Shown here: piece after piece, positions 1-6,037 of the stretch
How positions within the stretch are numbered: position 1 is the stretch's first letter
Layout: the number at the start of each line of letters is the position of its first letter
Assembly: GCA_015658965.1 (NCBI GenBank)
Contig: DQNX01000055.1
Location: 1 to 9,812 of the forward strand
Direction of reading: 5' to 3'
Source: Gammaproteobacteria bacterium
GTDB lineage: Bacteria > Pseudomonadota > Gammaproteobacteria > PS1 > Pseudothioglobaceae
Length of the DNA: 9,812 nt
Program-made: the position numbers and the translations under genes
The notes under the pieces: model-generated
What the model was told of the DNA's origin: nothing
Database searches by the model: none
Seen by the model: the letters and a program-made list of their open reading frames with translations, nothing else

Positions 1-102
1 AAATTCAGAAGAATCCCCGTTACCGATAAAGGCAAGTTGGTTGGCATCGTCAGTATTGGCGATGTGCATCGAGCGATTTTTAAGTCGTGTATGACTTCAT
101 AA
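1..102 (+). CDS. CBS-domain protein, C-terminal fragment (5' end outside window)
   Basis: An open frame enters from the left edge in frame 1 and ends at the TAA at 100-102, giving 33 residues. The segment RRIPVTDKGKLVGIVSIGDV is the typical last beta-beta-alpha unit of a CBS domain: a (R/H)xPV strand, a charged turn, then the LVGIVS strand and a GDV helix cap. CBS domains usually occur in pairs and bind adenosyl ligands such as AMP, ATP or SAM to regulate attached enzymes, channels or signalling modules. The protein's partner domain lies outside the window, so its full role cannot be stated. The stop codon is 29 nt before the ATG of the ANTAR regulator gene, and the likely promoter of that gene begins around this stop. 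Confidence is high for the domain and low for any specific function. Confidence 0.75.
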   Translation, partial: KFRRIPVTDKGKLVGIVSIGDVHRAIFKSCMTS

Positions 103-116
103 ATTTTTTTTTGGGG

Positions 117-122
117 TATAAT
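117..122 (+). promoter_or_regulatory. Perfect TATAAT -10 element close to the regulator start codon
   Basis: TATAAT at 117-122 matches the sigma-70 -10 consensus at all six positions and lies in the short gap after the CBS gene. No good -35 hexamer sits 16-18 bp upstream; ATGACT at 91-96 resembles TTGACA but is 20 bp away, and there is no extended -10 TGn. Only 9 nt separate the element from the ATG at 132, so a normal transcription start would fall at about 128-130 and the message would be leaderless or nearly so. Confidence 0.5.
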
Positions 123-131
123 CCTGCACCC

Positions 132-716
132 ATGAATATAGCATTAAAAATCATCTTAGTTGATGAAAATACGGGGCGTTCAGCAATATTACGCCGTGCT
201 TTACAAGATAAAGGCCATGAAGTTATTTGTCGCATGAGTGACAGTTCTAGTTTACAAGACAGTAATGAAATGACACACGCTGATGTGGTGATTGTCAATG
301 CTGACATACCTGATGACGAGGTGTTTGCCAACTTAACTGATATCAATAAAACCAAGCCTAAGCCAATTGTAATGTTTACTGAAGAGTCAAATTCAGAAAT
401 GGCAAGCTCTGCGATTAAATCAGGTGTGAATGCTTATATTGTAGACGGACTTGAAGAAAAACGAGTGCAACCGATTATCGACGTTGCTATGGCACGCTTT
501 AGGGAGTTCCAAGCGCTTAAAGACGAATTGGACGCAACGCGTAATCAATTGTCAGAGCGCAAGGCAGTTGAGAAGGCTAAAGGCTTACTAATGAAACATA
601 AAAGTGTTAACGAAGATGAGGCTTACCAGTCGTTGCGTAAGATGGCCATGGATAAAAATAAGCGCATTGTTGATGTGGCTGAAAGTGTGATTAACGCGTT
701 TGAATTGCTAGATTAA
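132..716 (+). CDS. ANTAR-domain response regulator, NasT/AmiR type
   Basis: This 194-residue protein has an N-terminal receiver-like domain (about 5-115), a linking helix (about 117-140) and a C-terminal ANTAR RNA-binding domain (about 140-187), recognisable from RKAVEKAKGLLM, the EAY..LRKMAM stretch and the DVAESVI ending. Family members such as NasT and AmiR bind paired-hairpin leader RNAs and prevent premature transcription termination, often of nitrate or amide genes. The receiver keeps acidic residues D11 and E12, but the phosphoacceptor position (D51-x4-56) is Asn56, and the usual late lysine is replaced by Asp105, so classical phosphorylation is unlikely. ATG 132 was chosen because it starts just before the first beta strand; the in-frame GTG at 87 would overlap the CBS gene. 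No convincing Shine-Dalgarno is present; a GGGG at 113-116 is too far away. No NasS-type partner or target leader is visible. The gene converges with tatC, 8 bp away. Confidence 0.85.
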   Translation: MNIALKIILVDENTGRSAILRRALQDKGHEVICRMSDSSSLQDSNEMTHADVVIVNADIPDDEVFANLTDINKTKPKPIVMFTEESNSEMASSAIKSGVNAYIVDGLEEKRVQPIIDVAMARFREFQALKDELDATRNQLSERKAVEKAKGLLMKHKSVNEDEAYQSLRKMAMDKNKRIVDVAESVINAFELLD

Positions 717-724
717 ATTTCCTG

Positions 725-1654
725 TTAAGGTTTTTTGTTCGATTTGTCATCCTCTAATTTTTTTTGATGGTCGGAAAACTCATCATCCATTTTCTCAAAT
801 TCATCATCAATCTTGTCCATTTCGGCGTCTAATTCGTCATCATCCCACTCTTCTTCTTCCTCTTCCTTTTCTTTCTTTGAGCTTGGCGTGTCAGTAGGGC
901 CATCATCATTGTCGCTAGGCCCTACTGTTTTTCGTTTAAACATCGGTGCAAAGATAAGTCCTGCTTCAAATAATAGCCACATCGGAATGGCGATGAGTGT
1001 CTGTGATATGATATCTGGCGGGGTTAATAGCATGCCTAAAACAAACGCACCAATCACCACATATGGCCGATTTTTTTTCAGGTTTTCAACCGTGCTAATG
1101 CCAAACATAATGATTAGAATGGTAGCAATTGGCACCTCAAAGGCTACGCCAAAAGCAAAAGAGACTTTAAGCACAAAATCTAAGTAGTATTGAATATCAG
1201 GGGTGAAATCTACAACGCTGGGGCCAACACTCGATAAAAACCCAAAAATAACCGGAAAGACCACATAAAACGAAAATAGTATTCCAGCATAAAATAACAG
1301 AGCGGATGAAACCACCAAAGGCATAATCATTTGCTTCTCATGCTTGTAGAGTGCGGGTGCAATAAACTTCCATACTTGATAAAGCAAGTAGGGCATGGCC
1401 AGATAAACCGCCATGATTAACGCCATTTTAAGCGGTGTTAGAAAGGGTGATATCACCCCAATGGCAATAATATTGGTGCCTTGAGGCAATACGTTAATGA
1501 TGGGTGCAGCAATAAAGCCATAGACTTCATTGGCAAATGGGAATAAGCCGATGAAGATCACCAATATAGCAATAACAGATTTTAAAAGAATATCGCGTAG
1601 TTCAACCAAATGCTGGAGAAAACTCATTTCTTTTGTAGTGCGTTGAGCGCTCAT
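725..1654 (-). CDS. tatC: Sec-independent protein translocase subunit TatC with acidic C-terminal extension
   Basis: TatC is the polytopic inner-membrane receptor of the twin-arginine pathway and, with TatB, recognises folded substrates through the RR signal peptide. The 309-residue product aligns with E. coli TatC over about residues 10-243: the N-terminal HLVELR motif (E18, R20), the LPQG and SPFLTPLK loop, FIAPALYKHE, the FEVP motif and MLLTPPD in the fifth-sixth helix region, with six hydrophobic membrane segments. After residue 243 the protein has a 66-residue tail with 29 Asp/Glu, including six consecutive Glu and a heptad-like stretch (275-300); E. coli TatC has only a short tail. The ATG overlaps the tatB stop in an ATGA junction (1651-1654), implying translational coupling. 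It is the last gene of the his-tat unit; no terminator hairpin is visible in the 8-bp gap to the convergent regulator gene. Confidence 0.97.
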   Translation of the reverse strand: MSAQRTTKEMSFLQHLVELRDILLKSVIAILVIFIGLFPFANEVYGFIAAPIINVLPQGTNIIAIGVISPFLTPLKMALIMAVYLAMPYLLYQVWKFIAPALYKHEKQMIMPLVVSSALLFYAGILFSFYVVFPVIFGFLSSVGPSVVDFTPDIQYYLDFVLKVSFAFGVAFEVPIATILIIMFGISTVENLKKNRPYVVIGAFVLGMLLTPPDIISQTLIAIPMWLLFEAGLIFAPMFKRKTVGPSDNDDGPTDTPSSKKEKEEEEEEWDDDELDAEMDKIDDEFEKMDDEFSDHQKKLEDDKSNKKP

Positions 1655-1938
1655 GAATTTTTAGTGTCGATGTCTTGCTTGATTTCGTTTAAAGATTTTT
1701 TTGTTTCTTTAAAAATCTCAACGATATTAGAATCTTTATCTTCAAGGTTTAAATGTTCTTTGAGTTTATCGGCTTCAAATTCATCGCCGATATCGTCTTG
1801 AATTTTAGCAATAAATTTTTTGACTTTTCCAGCATATTGCCCTGCCTTTCTGGCAATCGCCGGCATTCTTTCAGGGCCGACTACAATCAAGGTAATGACA
1901 CCAATTAAGGCAAACTCCCAAAAACCAATATCAAACAT
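1651..1938 (-). CDS. tatB: Sec-independent protein translocase subunit TatB
   Basis: TatB is a single-span membrane protein that works with TatC in binding twin-arginine signal peptides. This 95-residue product starts MFDIGFWEFALIGVI, almost the same as the E. coli TatB start (MFDIGFSE), followed by the VVGPERMP hinge, an amphipathic helix and a polar, charged C-terminal part. The length fits small TatB proteins; E. coli TatB is longer (171). The MFDIGF start and VxGPxRxP hinge separate it from TatA, which has FGxKRL. The ATG lies 3 nt after the tatA stop, and a purine-rich run in the end of tatA can serve as ribosome binding site. Its TGA stop overlaps the tatC ATG by 4 nt. Confidence 0.95.
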   Translation of the reverse strand: MFDIGFWEFALIGVITLIVVGPERMPAIARKAGQYAGKVKKFIAKIQDDIGDEFEADKLKEHLNLEDKDSNIVEIFKETKKSLNEIKQDIDTKNS

Positions 1939-1941
1939 AGT

Positions 1942-2157
1942 TTATTTTTCTTTCTTATCTTCTTCTTTGACAACTTTGACATCAATAATATCATCCTTGT
2001 TGTCAATTTTTTTGTCATCCGAGCCTTCTTTCATCGATTTTTTAAAGCCTTTAATGGCGCCACCAAGGTCTCCACCAATATTTTTTAAGCGTTTTCCACC
2101 AAAAATTAGCAATACGATTACTAAGATAATAATCAGTTCAAAAGGTCCTGGCATCAT
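1942..2157 (-). CDS. tatA: Sec-independent protein translocase subunit TatA
   Basis: TatA forms the oligomeric element through which folded twin-arginine substrates cross the inner membrane. The 71-residue protein has a short periplasmic N-terminus, a membrane segment (about 6-20) with a polar Glu near its start (PFELII), the FGGKRL hinge, the amphipathic helix IGGDLGGAIKGFKKSM and an acidic/lysine-rich cytoplasmic tail. The hinge and helix match E. coli TatA nearly residue for residue. Two adjacent ATG codons exist (2157 and 2154); the first has AGGAG at 2165-2169, 7 nt upstream, the clearest ribosome binding site in the operon. It lies 17 nt after the hisE stop and 3 nt before tatB, so it is very likely cotranscribed with both. 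A strong initiation site suits a protein needed in excess over TatB and TatC. Confidence 0.96.
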   Translation of the reverse strand: MMPGPFELIIILVIVLLIFGGKRLKNIGGDLGGAIKGFKKSMKEGSDDKKIDNKDDIIDVKVVKEEDKKEK

Positions 2158-2164
2158 GTTTTTT

Positions 2165-2169
2165 CTCCT
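2165..2169 (-). promoter_or_regulatory. Strong Shine-Dalgarno (AGGAG) of tatA
   Basis: The minus strand reads AGGAG followed by 7 nt and the first ATG of tatA. It is a strong anti-SD match in a window where most starts have weak or no such site, and it supports ATG 2157 over the adjacent ATG 2154. Confidence 0.7.
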
Positions 2170-2174
2170 GTTGT

Positions 2175-2492
2175 TTAGTTAGTTCTATTGGCTTTTTCTG
2201 TCAATCCAGACAAGCCAAAGCGGTTTGATAATTCATCTAGTATTTTATCGATTTTAATGTCTTTGTGTCGCAGCAATACCAGTGTGTGAAACCATAGATC
2301 TGCCACTTCATAGATGATTTTTTCTTTGTCATCATCTTTAGTGGCCATAATCACTTCCGCCGACTCTTCGCCGATTTTTTTTAAAATTTCATCCGTGCCT
2401 TTGGCGTATAAAGAAGACACGTAAGACTCGTCTGCTGTAGCAGATTTTCTGTCTTCAAGTATTTGCTCTAATTTGTCTAAAATGTTATCCAT
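2175..2492 (-). CDS. hisE: Phosphoribosyl-ATP pyrophosphatase HisE
   Basis: HisE hydrolyses phosphoribosyl-ATP to phosphoribosyl-AMP and pyrophosphate, the second step of histidine synthesis, in the cytoplasm. The 105-residue all-helical product carries the metal-binding signature of the family: KKIGEESAEVIMA (about 38-50) and EVADLWFHTLVLL (about 62-74), preceded by the LYAKGTDEILKK segment. The length is normal for a stand-alone HisE. The start overlaps the end of hisI by 8 nt (2485-2492), so hisI and hisE are separate but coupled genes and not a fused hisIE as in E. coli. tatA follows after 17 nt; the hisI-hisE-tatABC order is also known from pseudomonads and other proteobacteria. Confidence 0.96.
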   Translation of the reverse strand: MDNILDKLEQILEDRKSATADESYVSSLYAKGTDEILKKIGEESAEVIMATKDDDKEKIIYEVADLWFHTLVLLRHKDIKIDKILDELSNRFGLSGLTEKANRTN

Positions 2493-2865
2493 AAATATCT
2501 TTTGGGTCTTTAATTACTTTTGCAACACTAATCCACTCGCGGGCATCTAGCTTTTGGAAAAAGCAAGATTTTCTGCCAGTGTGACAAGCAATACCACCCA
2601 CTTGCTCTACTTTAAGCAGGATAACATCATTATCGCAATCCGTATAGATTTCTTTGATTAATTGTGTGTGCCCAGATTCCTCACCTTTAAACCAAAGTTT
2701 CTTTCGAGAGCGGGAATAATACACCGCCTGTTGTTTGCCAATGGTGAGCGCTAAAGATTCTTGATTCATCCAAGCAAACATCAGAATTTCCCCGGTATCA
2801 AAATCTTGGGCAATTGCTGGAATTAATCCGTTATCATCAAATTGTATTTGTTCTAATGCGTTCAC
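2485..2865 (-). CDS. hisI: Phosphoribosyl-AMP cyclohydrolase HisI
   Basis: HisI opens the adenine ring of phosphoribosyl-AMP, the third step of histidine synthesis. The 126-residue product shows the whole family pattern: GLIPAIAQD and TGEILMFAWMN near the N-terminus, YYSRSRKKLWFKGEESGHTQ (about 49-68), then the metal sites. Mg ligands D76, D78 and D80 surround C77, and the zinc cysteines are C77, C94 (ACHTGRKSC) and C101. The start is GTG at 2865: an in-frame TAG lies two codons upstream, so no earlier start is possible, and the next ATG would remove the conserved N-terminal strand. No clear Shine-Dalgarno is seen. The gene is divergent from the nuclease gene with 55 bp between; TAAAAT on the minus strand (2897-2902) is a weak -10 candidate for the his-tat unit. 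The other his genes are not in the window. Confidence 0.96.
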   Translation of the reverse strand: MNALEQIQFDDNGLIPAIAQDFDTGEILMFAWMNQESLALTIGKQQAVYYSRSRKKLWFKGEESGHTQLIKEIYTDCDNDVILLKVEQVGGIACHTGRKSCFFQKLDAREWISVAKVIKDPKDIYG

Positions 2866-2920
2866 GTGCTACAACAGTCTTTTGCTAAAATGATTAATTT
2901 TACCGCTTGTATTTACTGAC

Positions 2921-3304
2921 ATGAAATTATTTACTTTAAGCTTGCTGTTTTGTATTAATGTTTCGGCTGATATCGCTAATGTTACCTTGAGCAGTGAAAA
3001 AACCTTATACATTGTTGACGGGGATAGCATCAGTATGCAAATGCGAATCGCGGGTATTGATACGCCAGAAATGCAACAAAAATGCAGACAAACAAAATCT
3101 AAAATCATTGATTGTGGTCGCTTAGCCAAGGATTATTTAAAACAAGTTTTGCAAAATTTGCCTGGAGAGCTACTTATCGAACCTGCTGGCATAGATCACT
3201 ACAATCGTATTTTGGTTAAAGTATACAAAGGTGATGTTGATATCGGCCAACTCATGGTGGAGGCGGGCATAGCATTTTCTTATAAAGACACTTATCGCCA
3301 ATAA
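2921..3304 (+). CDS. Secreted thermonuclease-family protein, truncated by an in-frame stop
   Basis: The 127-residue product begins with a signal peptide (MKLFTLSLLFCINVSA, likely cleaved after residue 16) and continues with a staphylococcal-nuclease-like fold: VDGDSI (D33, D35), RIAGIDTPE (R42, D47, E50) and DHYNRIL (R96), equivalent to the three catalytic residues Arg, Glu and Arg of micrococcal nuclease. It would cleave nucleic acids outside the cytoplasm with Ca2+. Three cysteines (C55, C65 and the signal-peptide C11) are present, of which C55 and C65 could pair. The frame stops at TAA 3302-3304, just after the YKDTYRQ stretch, while the expected C-terminal helix continues in the same frame to 3397. 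The protein thus lacks the last helix that in this fold is needed for stability. The product may be non-functional or be made full-length only by readthrough. No Shine-Dalgarno precedes the ATG. Confidence 0.7.
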   Translation: MKLFTLSLLFCINVSADIANVTLSSEKTLYIVDGDSISMQMRIAGIDTPEMQQKCRQTKSKIIDCGRLAKDYLKQVLQNLPGELLIEPAGIDHYNRILVKVYKGDVDIGQLMVEAGIAFSYKDTYRQ

Positions 3305-3397
3305 GAGAATTTAGCGAAAGTAGAAAAACTCGGATTTTGGGGTTTTGACACCCCGCCAATCGAGCCTTACAAATGGCGCAAAATGAGAAAGCGTTAA
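3305..3397 (+). pseudogene. In-frame C-terminal remnant of the thermonuclease gene
   Basis: Directly after the TAA at 3302-3304 the same frame codes for 30 more residues, beginning ENLAKVEKLGFWGFDTPP and ending in KWRKMRKR before TAA 3395-3397. This matches the conserved end of thermonuclease-family proteins: a helix with E..AK..KLG.W followed by a proline-rich turn and a W-R ending. It has no start codon of its own in the right place. One base substitution in the TAA would restore a 158-residue protein of normal length, so it looks like a recent nonsense change or a sequencing error rather than an old decayed gene. Confidence 0.75.
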
Positions 3398-3438
3398 CTT
3401 TTAATTCAGATTATGCCGTTATTTTTTGCATAAGGTGG

Positions 3439-3467
3439 GCTTATTAATCACTAAGCGAGTATTTTTT
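3439..3467 (+). terminator. Weak possible terminator after the nuclease gene
   Basis: GCTTA (3439-3443) and TAAGC (3452-3456) can pair around an 8-nt loop, followed after 5 nt by six T (3462-3467). The stem is only 5 bp, so this is a poor match to a rho-independent terminator. It lies in the 104-bp convergent gap between the nuclease and gor, where a terminator would be expected. Another weak repeat, TTATGC/GCATAA (3411-3433), is in the same gap. Confidence 0.2.
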
Positions 3468-3501
3468 AAATCTAACTCAGCAGTAGGAAAAAAGACTAAG
3501 C

Positions 3502-4860
3502 TTAGCGTAGGGTGACGAGCTCTTCGGCGCTGGTTGGATGTATCGCCACCGTATCATCAAACTGCTTCTTCGTCGCGCCCATCTTAATCGCCACGGCAAA
3601 ACCTTGTAGCATTTCATCCGCACCATGACCCATAATATGACAGCCGACAATTTTCTCTTCTTTGCCAGCACAGACAAGTTTTAGCGCAGTGGTGGTTTTG
3701 TGTTCGATTAGGGCGTCAGCCATCGGCGTGAATTCAGATTTATAGATTTTAACCAAGTCAAATTCCTCATTGGCTTGCGCTTCTGTTAGGCCAATCGTAC
3801 CAATCGGCGGATGAGAAAATACCACTGTGGCAATATTATTATAATCAAGATGACGATCTGTCATGCCATTATAAAGCCGGTCAGACAGTCTTCTACCCGC
3901 AGCAATCGCAACCGGGGTAAGTGGCGCTCTACCGGTAGCATCACCTAAAGCAAAGATGTTATCAATATTAGTCACTTGGAATTTGTCCGTGGGAATAAAG
4001 CCGCGCTGATTACACTCAACGCCGGCATTTTCCAGGCCAAGATGCTGCGTCATTGAATTACGGCCTACCGCCCAAATGATTTGGTCAAAGCCAGAAAATT
4101 CTCCTTTGTTGGTGACTAGGGTTTTATTATCGGTAACTTTTTCAATTTGTGATCCGTGATGAATCGTAATACCGTGCGCTGTATAGTCTTTATCCAGCGC
4201 CTGTTGAAGCATTGGGTCGAAACCTCTGAGTAGAGTATCGGCACGACCAAAAATTTCAACTTCTGAGCCCAGTGCATTAAGCACGCCAGCCAATTCAACG
4301 CCGATATAACCACCACCAATCACCGCTACTTTTTTAGGTAAGGCTTCTAGTTCAAAAAAACCATCTGAGGTGATACCGTGCTGCGCACCTTCGATATTTG
4401 GCATCGTAGGCTCACCACCCGGAGATAAAACAATATGATCAGCGGTATAATTCACGCCATTAACAACCACGGTATTTTTATCAACCAGTTTCCCAAAGCC
4501 GTGAATGTAGTCAATTCCTAAATCTTCCAAATAACCATCGTACCAATTAGTAATGCCTTTAATGTAATTGTCTCTGCCTTGTTTGAGCTTCTTCCATGAG
4601 AATTTTTTAACTTCGACATCAAAACCAAAACCTTGGGCGCTGTTAATATGGGTGGCGGCATTGGCTGCAAACCACATGACCTTTTTAGGCACACAACCGA
4701 CATTAACACAAGTACCACCAATAGTCTTAACTTCAATCACTGCGCATTTTTTGCCATATTCACTTGCACGTTCAACCGCCGAAAGCCCACCAGAGCCTGC
4801 GCCAATGGCGATCATGTCATAATGTTTAGTTTTATTTGAATTCTGCGTGTCGCTGTTCAT
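3502..4860 (-). CDS. gor: Glutathione-disulfide reductase (NADPH)
   Basis: The enzyme reduces oxidised glutathione with NADPH in the cytoplasm as a FAD-containing homodimer. The 452-residue product has an FAD-binding GAGSGG (about 20-25), the redox-active GGTCVNVGCVPKK (C51, C56), a second nucleotide-binding GGGYIGVELAG (about 182-192), the second FAD motif FALGDATG and the C-terminal active-site HPTSAEE (H441, E446). Arg206 and Arg212 in IFGRADTLLRGFD match the two arginines that contact the NADPH 2'-phosphate in E. coli and human enzymes, separating it from NAD-dependent dihydrolipoamide dehydrogenases. Length fits the family (E. coli 450). ATG 4860 has AAGGA 6 nt upstream (4867-4871). It follows prfB by 45 bp on the same strand, with a perfect hairpin between, so cotranscription with prfB is likely but possibly modulated. 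Confidence 0.95.
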   Translation of the reverse strand: MNSDTQNSNKTKHYDMIAIGAGSGGLSAVERASEYGKKCAVIEVKTIGGTCVNVGCVPKKVMWFAANAATHINSAQGFGFDVEVKKFSWKKLKQGRDNYIKGITNWYDGYLEDLGIDYIHGFGKLVDKNTVVVNGVNYTADHIVLSPGGEPTMPNIEGAQHGITSDGFFELEALPKKVAVIGGGYIGVELAGVLNALGSEVEIFGRADTLLRGFDPMLQQALDKDYTAHGITIHHGSQIEKVTDNKTLVTNKGEFSGFDQIIWAVGRNSMTQHLGLENAGVECNQRGFIPTDKFQVTNIDNIFALGDATGRAPLTPVAIAAGRRLSDRLYNGMTDRHLDYNNIATVVFSHPPIGTIGLTEAQANEEFDLVKIYKSEFTPMADALIEHKTTTALKLVCAGKEEKIVGCHIMGHGADEMLQGFAVAIKMGATKKQFDDTVAIHPTSAEELVTLR

Positions 4861-4880
4861 ATTTTTTCCTTAATTTTAAG

Positions 4881-4903
4881 AATGACAAGCCTTGCTTGTC
4901 ATT
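4881..4903 (-). repeat. Perfect 10-bp inverted repeat in the prfB-gor gap
   Basis: AATGACAAGC (4881-4890) is followed by a 3-nt loop and its exact reverse complement GCTTGTCATT (4894-4903). It begins 2 nt after the prfB stop and ends 20 nt before the gor ATG. On the transcribed minus strand it is not followed by a run of U (the next bases are CTTAAAATTAAGG, which also form a small palindrome), so it is not a classical terminator. It could be an mRNA 3'-end stabiliser or processing hairpin, a weak attenuator that sets the prfB to gor ratio, or a dimeric-protein binding site. Confidence 0.6.
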
Positions 4904-4905
4904 CG

Positions 4906-6000
4906 CTAATAGCCTGCTTTAAGGCTGGCTTCAATGAATGGGTCTAAATTACCATCGAGTACATCTTGTGTATTGGACGATTCAACCCCGGTGCGTAAAT
5001 CCTTGATGCGTGATTGATCAAGTACGTAAGAGCGAATTTGATGGCCCCAGCCAATATCTGATTTGCCATCTTCTAGCACCTGGTTTTCGCTGTTGCGTTT
5101 TTGCATTTCCAGTTCGTACAATTTTGATTTTAACTGTTTCATGGCCGAATCTTTATTGGCATGTTGCGAGCGTCCGTCCTGACACTGAACCACGGTATTG
5201 GTCGGAAGGTGGGTAATGCGCACAGCAGAGTCAGTTTTATTCACATGTTGACCGCCCGCACCACTCGCACGATAAGTGTCAATACGGATATCAGACTTGT
5301 TAATTTCAATGTCAATATTATCATCTACTTCGGGGGAAACAAACACCGATGAGAAAGAAGTATGACGCTTACCGTTAGCATTAAAAGGCGATTTCCTTAC
5401 CAAGCGATGAATGCCAATCTCACTTCGAAGCCAGCCGTAAGCATATTCGCCATCAAAGTGGATGGTGGCTGATTTGATACCTGCAACTTCACCAGATGAC
5501 ACCTCCATGAGCTTAACCTTGAAATTGTGTTTGTCACCCCAACGCAAGTACATTCGTAAAATCATTTCTGCCCAATCTTGTGCTTCTGTCCCACCGGAGC
5601 CTGATTGGATGTCTAAATAAGCAGAGTTGACATCAAGTTCACCATTGAACATGCGCTGAAATTCTAATTGCTTGATTGAGGATTCAATGCGTTTTAGGTC
5701 GTTAATAACGCTGTTAGCTGTGTCTCCATCGTCTTCAGATTGTGCCATGTCTAAAAGCTCTTTGGCGTCTTCTAGCACAGCATTTGCGTCATCAAAAGTT
5801 TGGCAAATTGATTCAAGTTTTGATTTTTCTTGGCCTAAGGCTTGCGCCTCAACAGGATTGGACCAAATATTTGGGTTTTCCATCTCCAACAGAACTTCTT
5901 CGAGTCGGCCTCGCTTTTCTTCCAAATCAAGGTGCACAGATAACGCTAATGAGCGTTGAGACAAATCTTCAATCTTTTGATAAGTCGGTGATAATTCCAT
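4906..6000 (-). CDS. prfB: Peptide chain release factor 2 (RF2), single-frame version
   Basis: RF2 recognises UGA and UAA stop codons and triggers peptide release on the ribosome. The 364-residue product aligns without gaps to E. coli RF2 (365): the tripeptide SPF (204-206) that reads the stop codon, the GGQ loop (249-251; codons at 5248-5256) that hydrolyses peptidyl-tRNA, Ala at 245 before it, and the C-terminal FIEASLKAGY. Most bacterial prfB genes contain an in-frame UGA near codon 26 and a +1 frameshift; here the equivalent site reads CTT GAT TTG (residues 24-26, 5923-5931) with no TGA and no upstream AGGGGG. ATG 6000 was chosen by alignment (MELSPTYQKIEDL); a longer frame from 6051 would begin inside the rpsO terminator. 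The Shine-Dalgarno is weak. The usual neighbour lysS is absent; gor follows. Confidence 0.96.
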   Translation of the reverse strand: MELSPTYQKIEDLSQRSLALSVHLDLEEKRGRLEEVLLEMENPNIWSNPVEAQALGQEKSKLESICQTFDDANAVLEDAKELLDMAQSEDDGDTANSVINDLKRIESSIKQLEFQRMFNGELDVNSAYLDIQSGSGGTEAQDWAEMILRMYLRWGDKHNFKVKLMEVSSGEVAGIKSATIHFDGEYAYGWLRSEIGIHRLVRKSPFNANGKRHTSFSSVFVSPEVDDNIDIEINKSDIRIDTYRASGAGGQHVNKTDSAVRITHLPTNTVVQCQDGRSQHANKDSAMKQLKSKLYELEMQKRNSENQVLEDGKSDIGWGHQIRSYVLDQSRIKDLRTGVESSNTQDVLDGNLDPFIEASLKAGY

Positions 6001-6007
6001 AATCCGT

Positions 6008-6037
6008 ATTTTAACTAAAGCATTACTACAGAAACAA
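6008..6037 (-). promoter_or_regulatory. Possible prfB promoter
   Basis: On the minus strand TAAAAT (6008-6013) lies 18 bp downstream of TTGTTT (6032-6037). This sits between the rpsO terminator and the prfB ATG, the only 35 bp where a private promoter could be. Both hexamers are imperfect, and the -35 overlaps the terminator T-run. If used, transcription would begin nearly at the ATG. Readthrough from rpsO is the alternative. Confidence 0.25.

Noticed and set aside
87..131. GTG at 87 as the start of the ANTAR regulator
   Set aside because: It would overlap the CBS gene by 16 nt and add 15 residues before the first receiver strand; the promoter -10 would lie inside the added part, and there is no ribosome binding site for it.
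717..724. Terminator between the ANTAR gene and tatC
   Set aside because: The 8-bp gap and nearby bases contain no inverted repeat with a T-run.
813..1187. Serine-rich plus-strand frame opposite tatC
   Set aside because: The Ser runs are the antisense reading of Glu/Asp codons of the TatC tail; no family resemblance or ribosome binding site.
1820..2182. Plus-strand frame opposite tatA and tatB
   Set aside because: Shadow of two well-supported genes; composition follows the antisense of hydrophobic helices.
3496..3505. CTAAGCTTAG palindrome at the gor stop, considered as a terminator or operator
   Set aside because: It has no loop-sized centre, so it cannot form a stable hairpin, and it overlaps the final codons of gor; a 10-bp palindrome is possible by chance.
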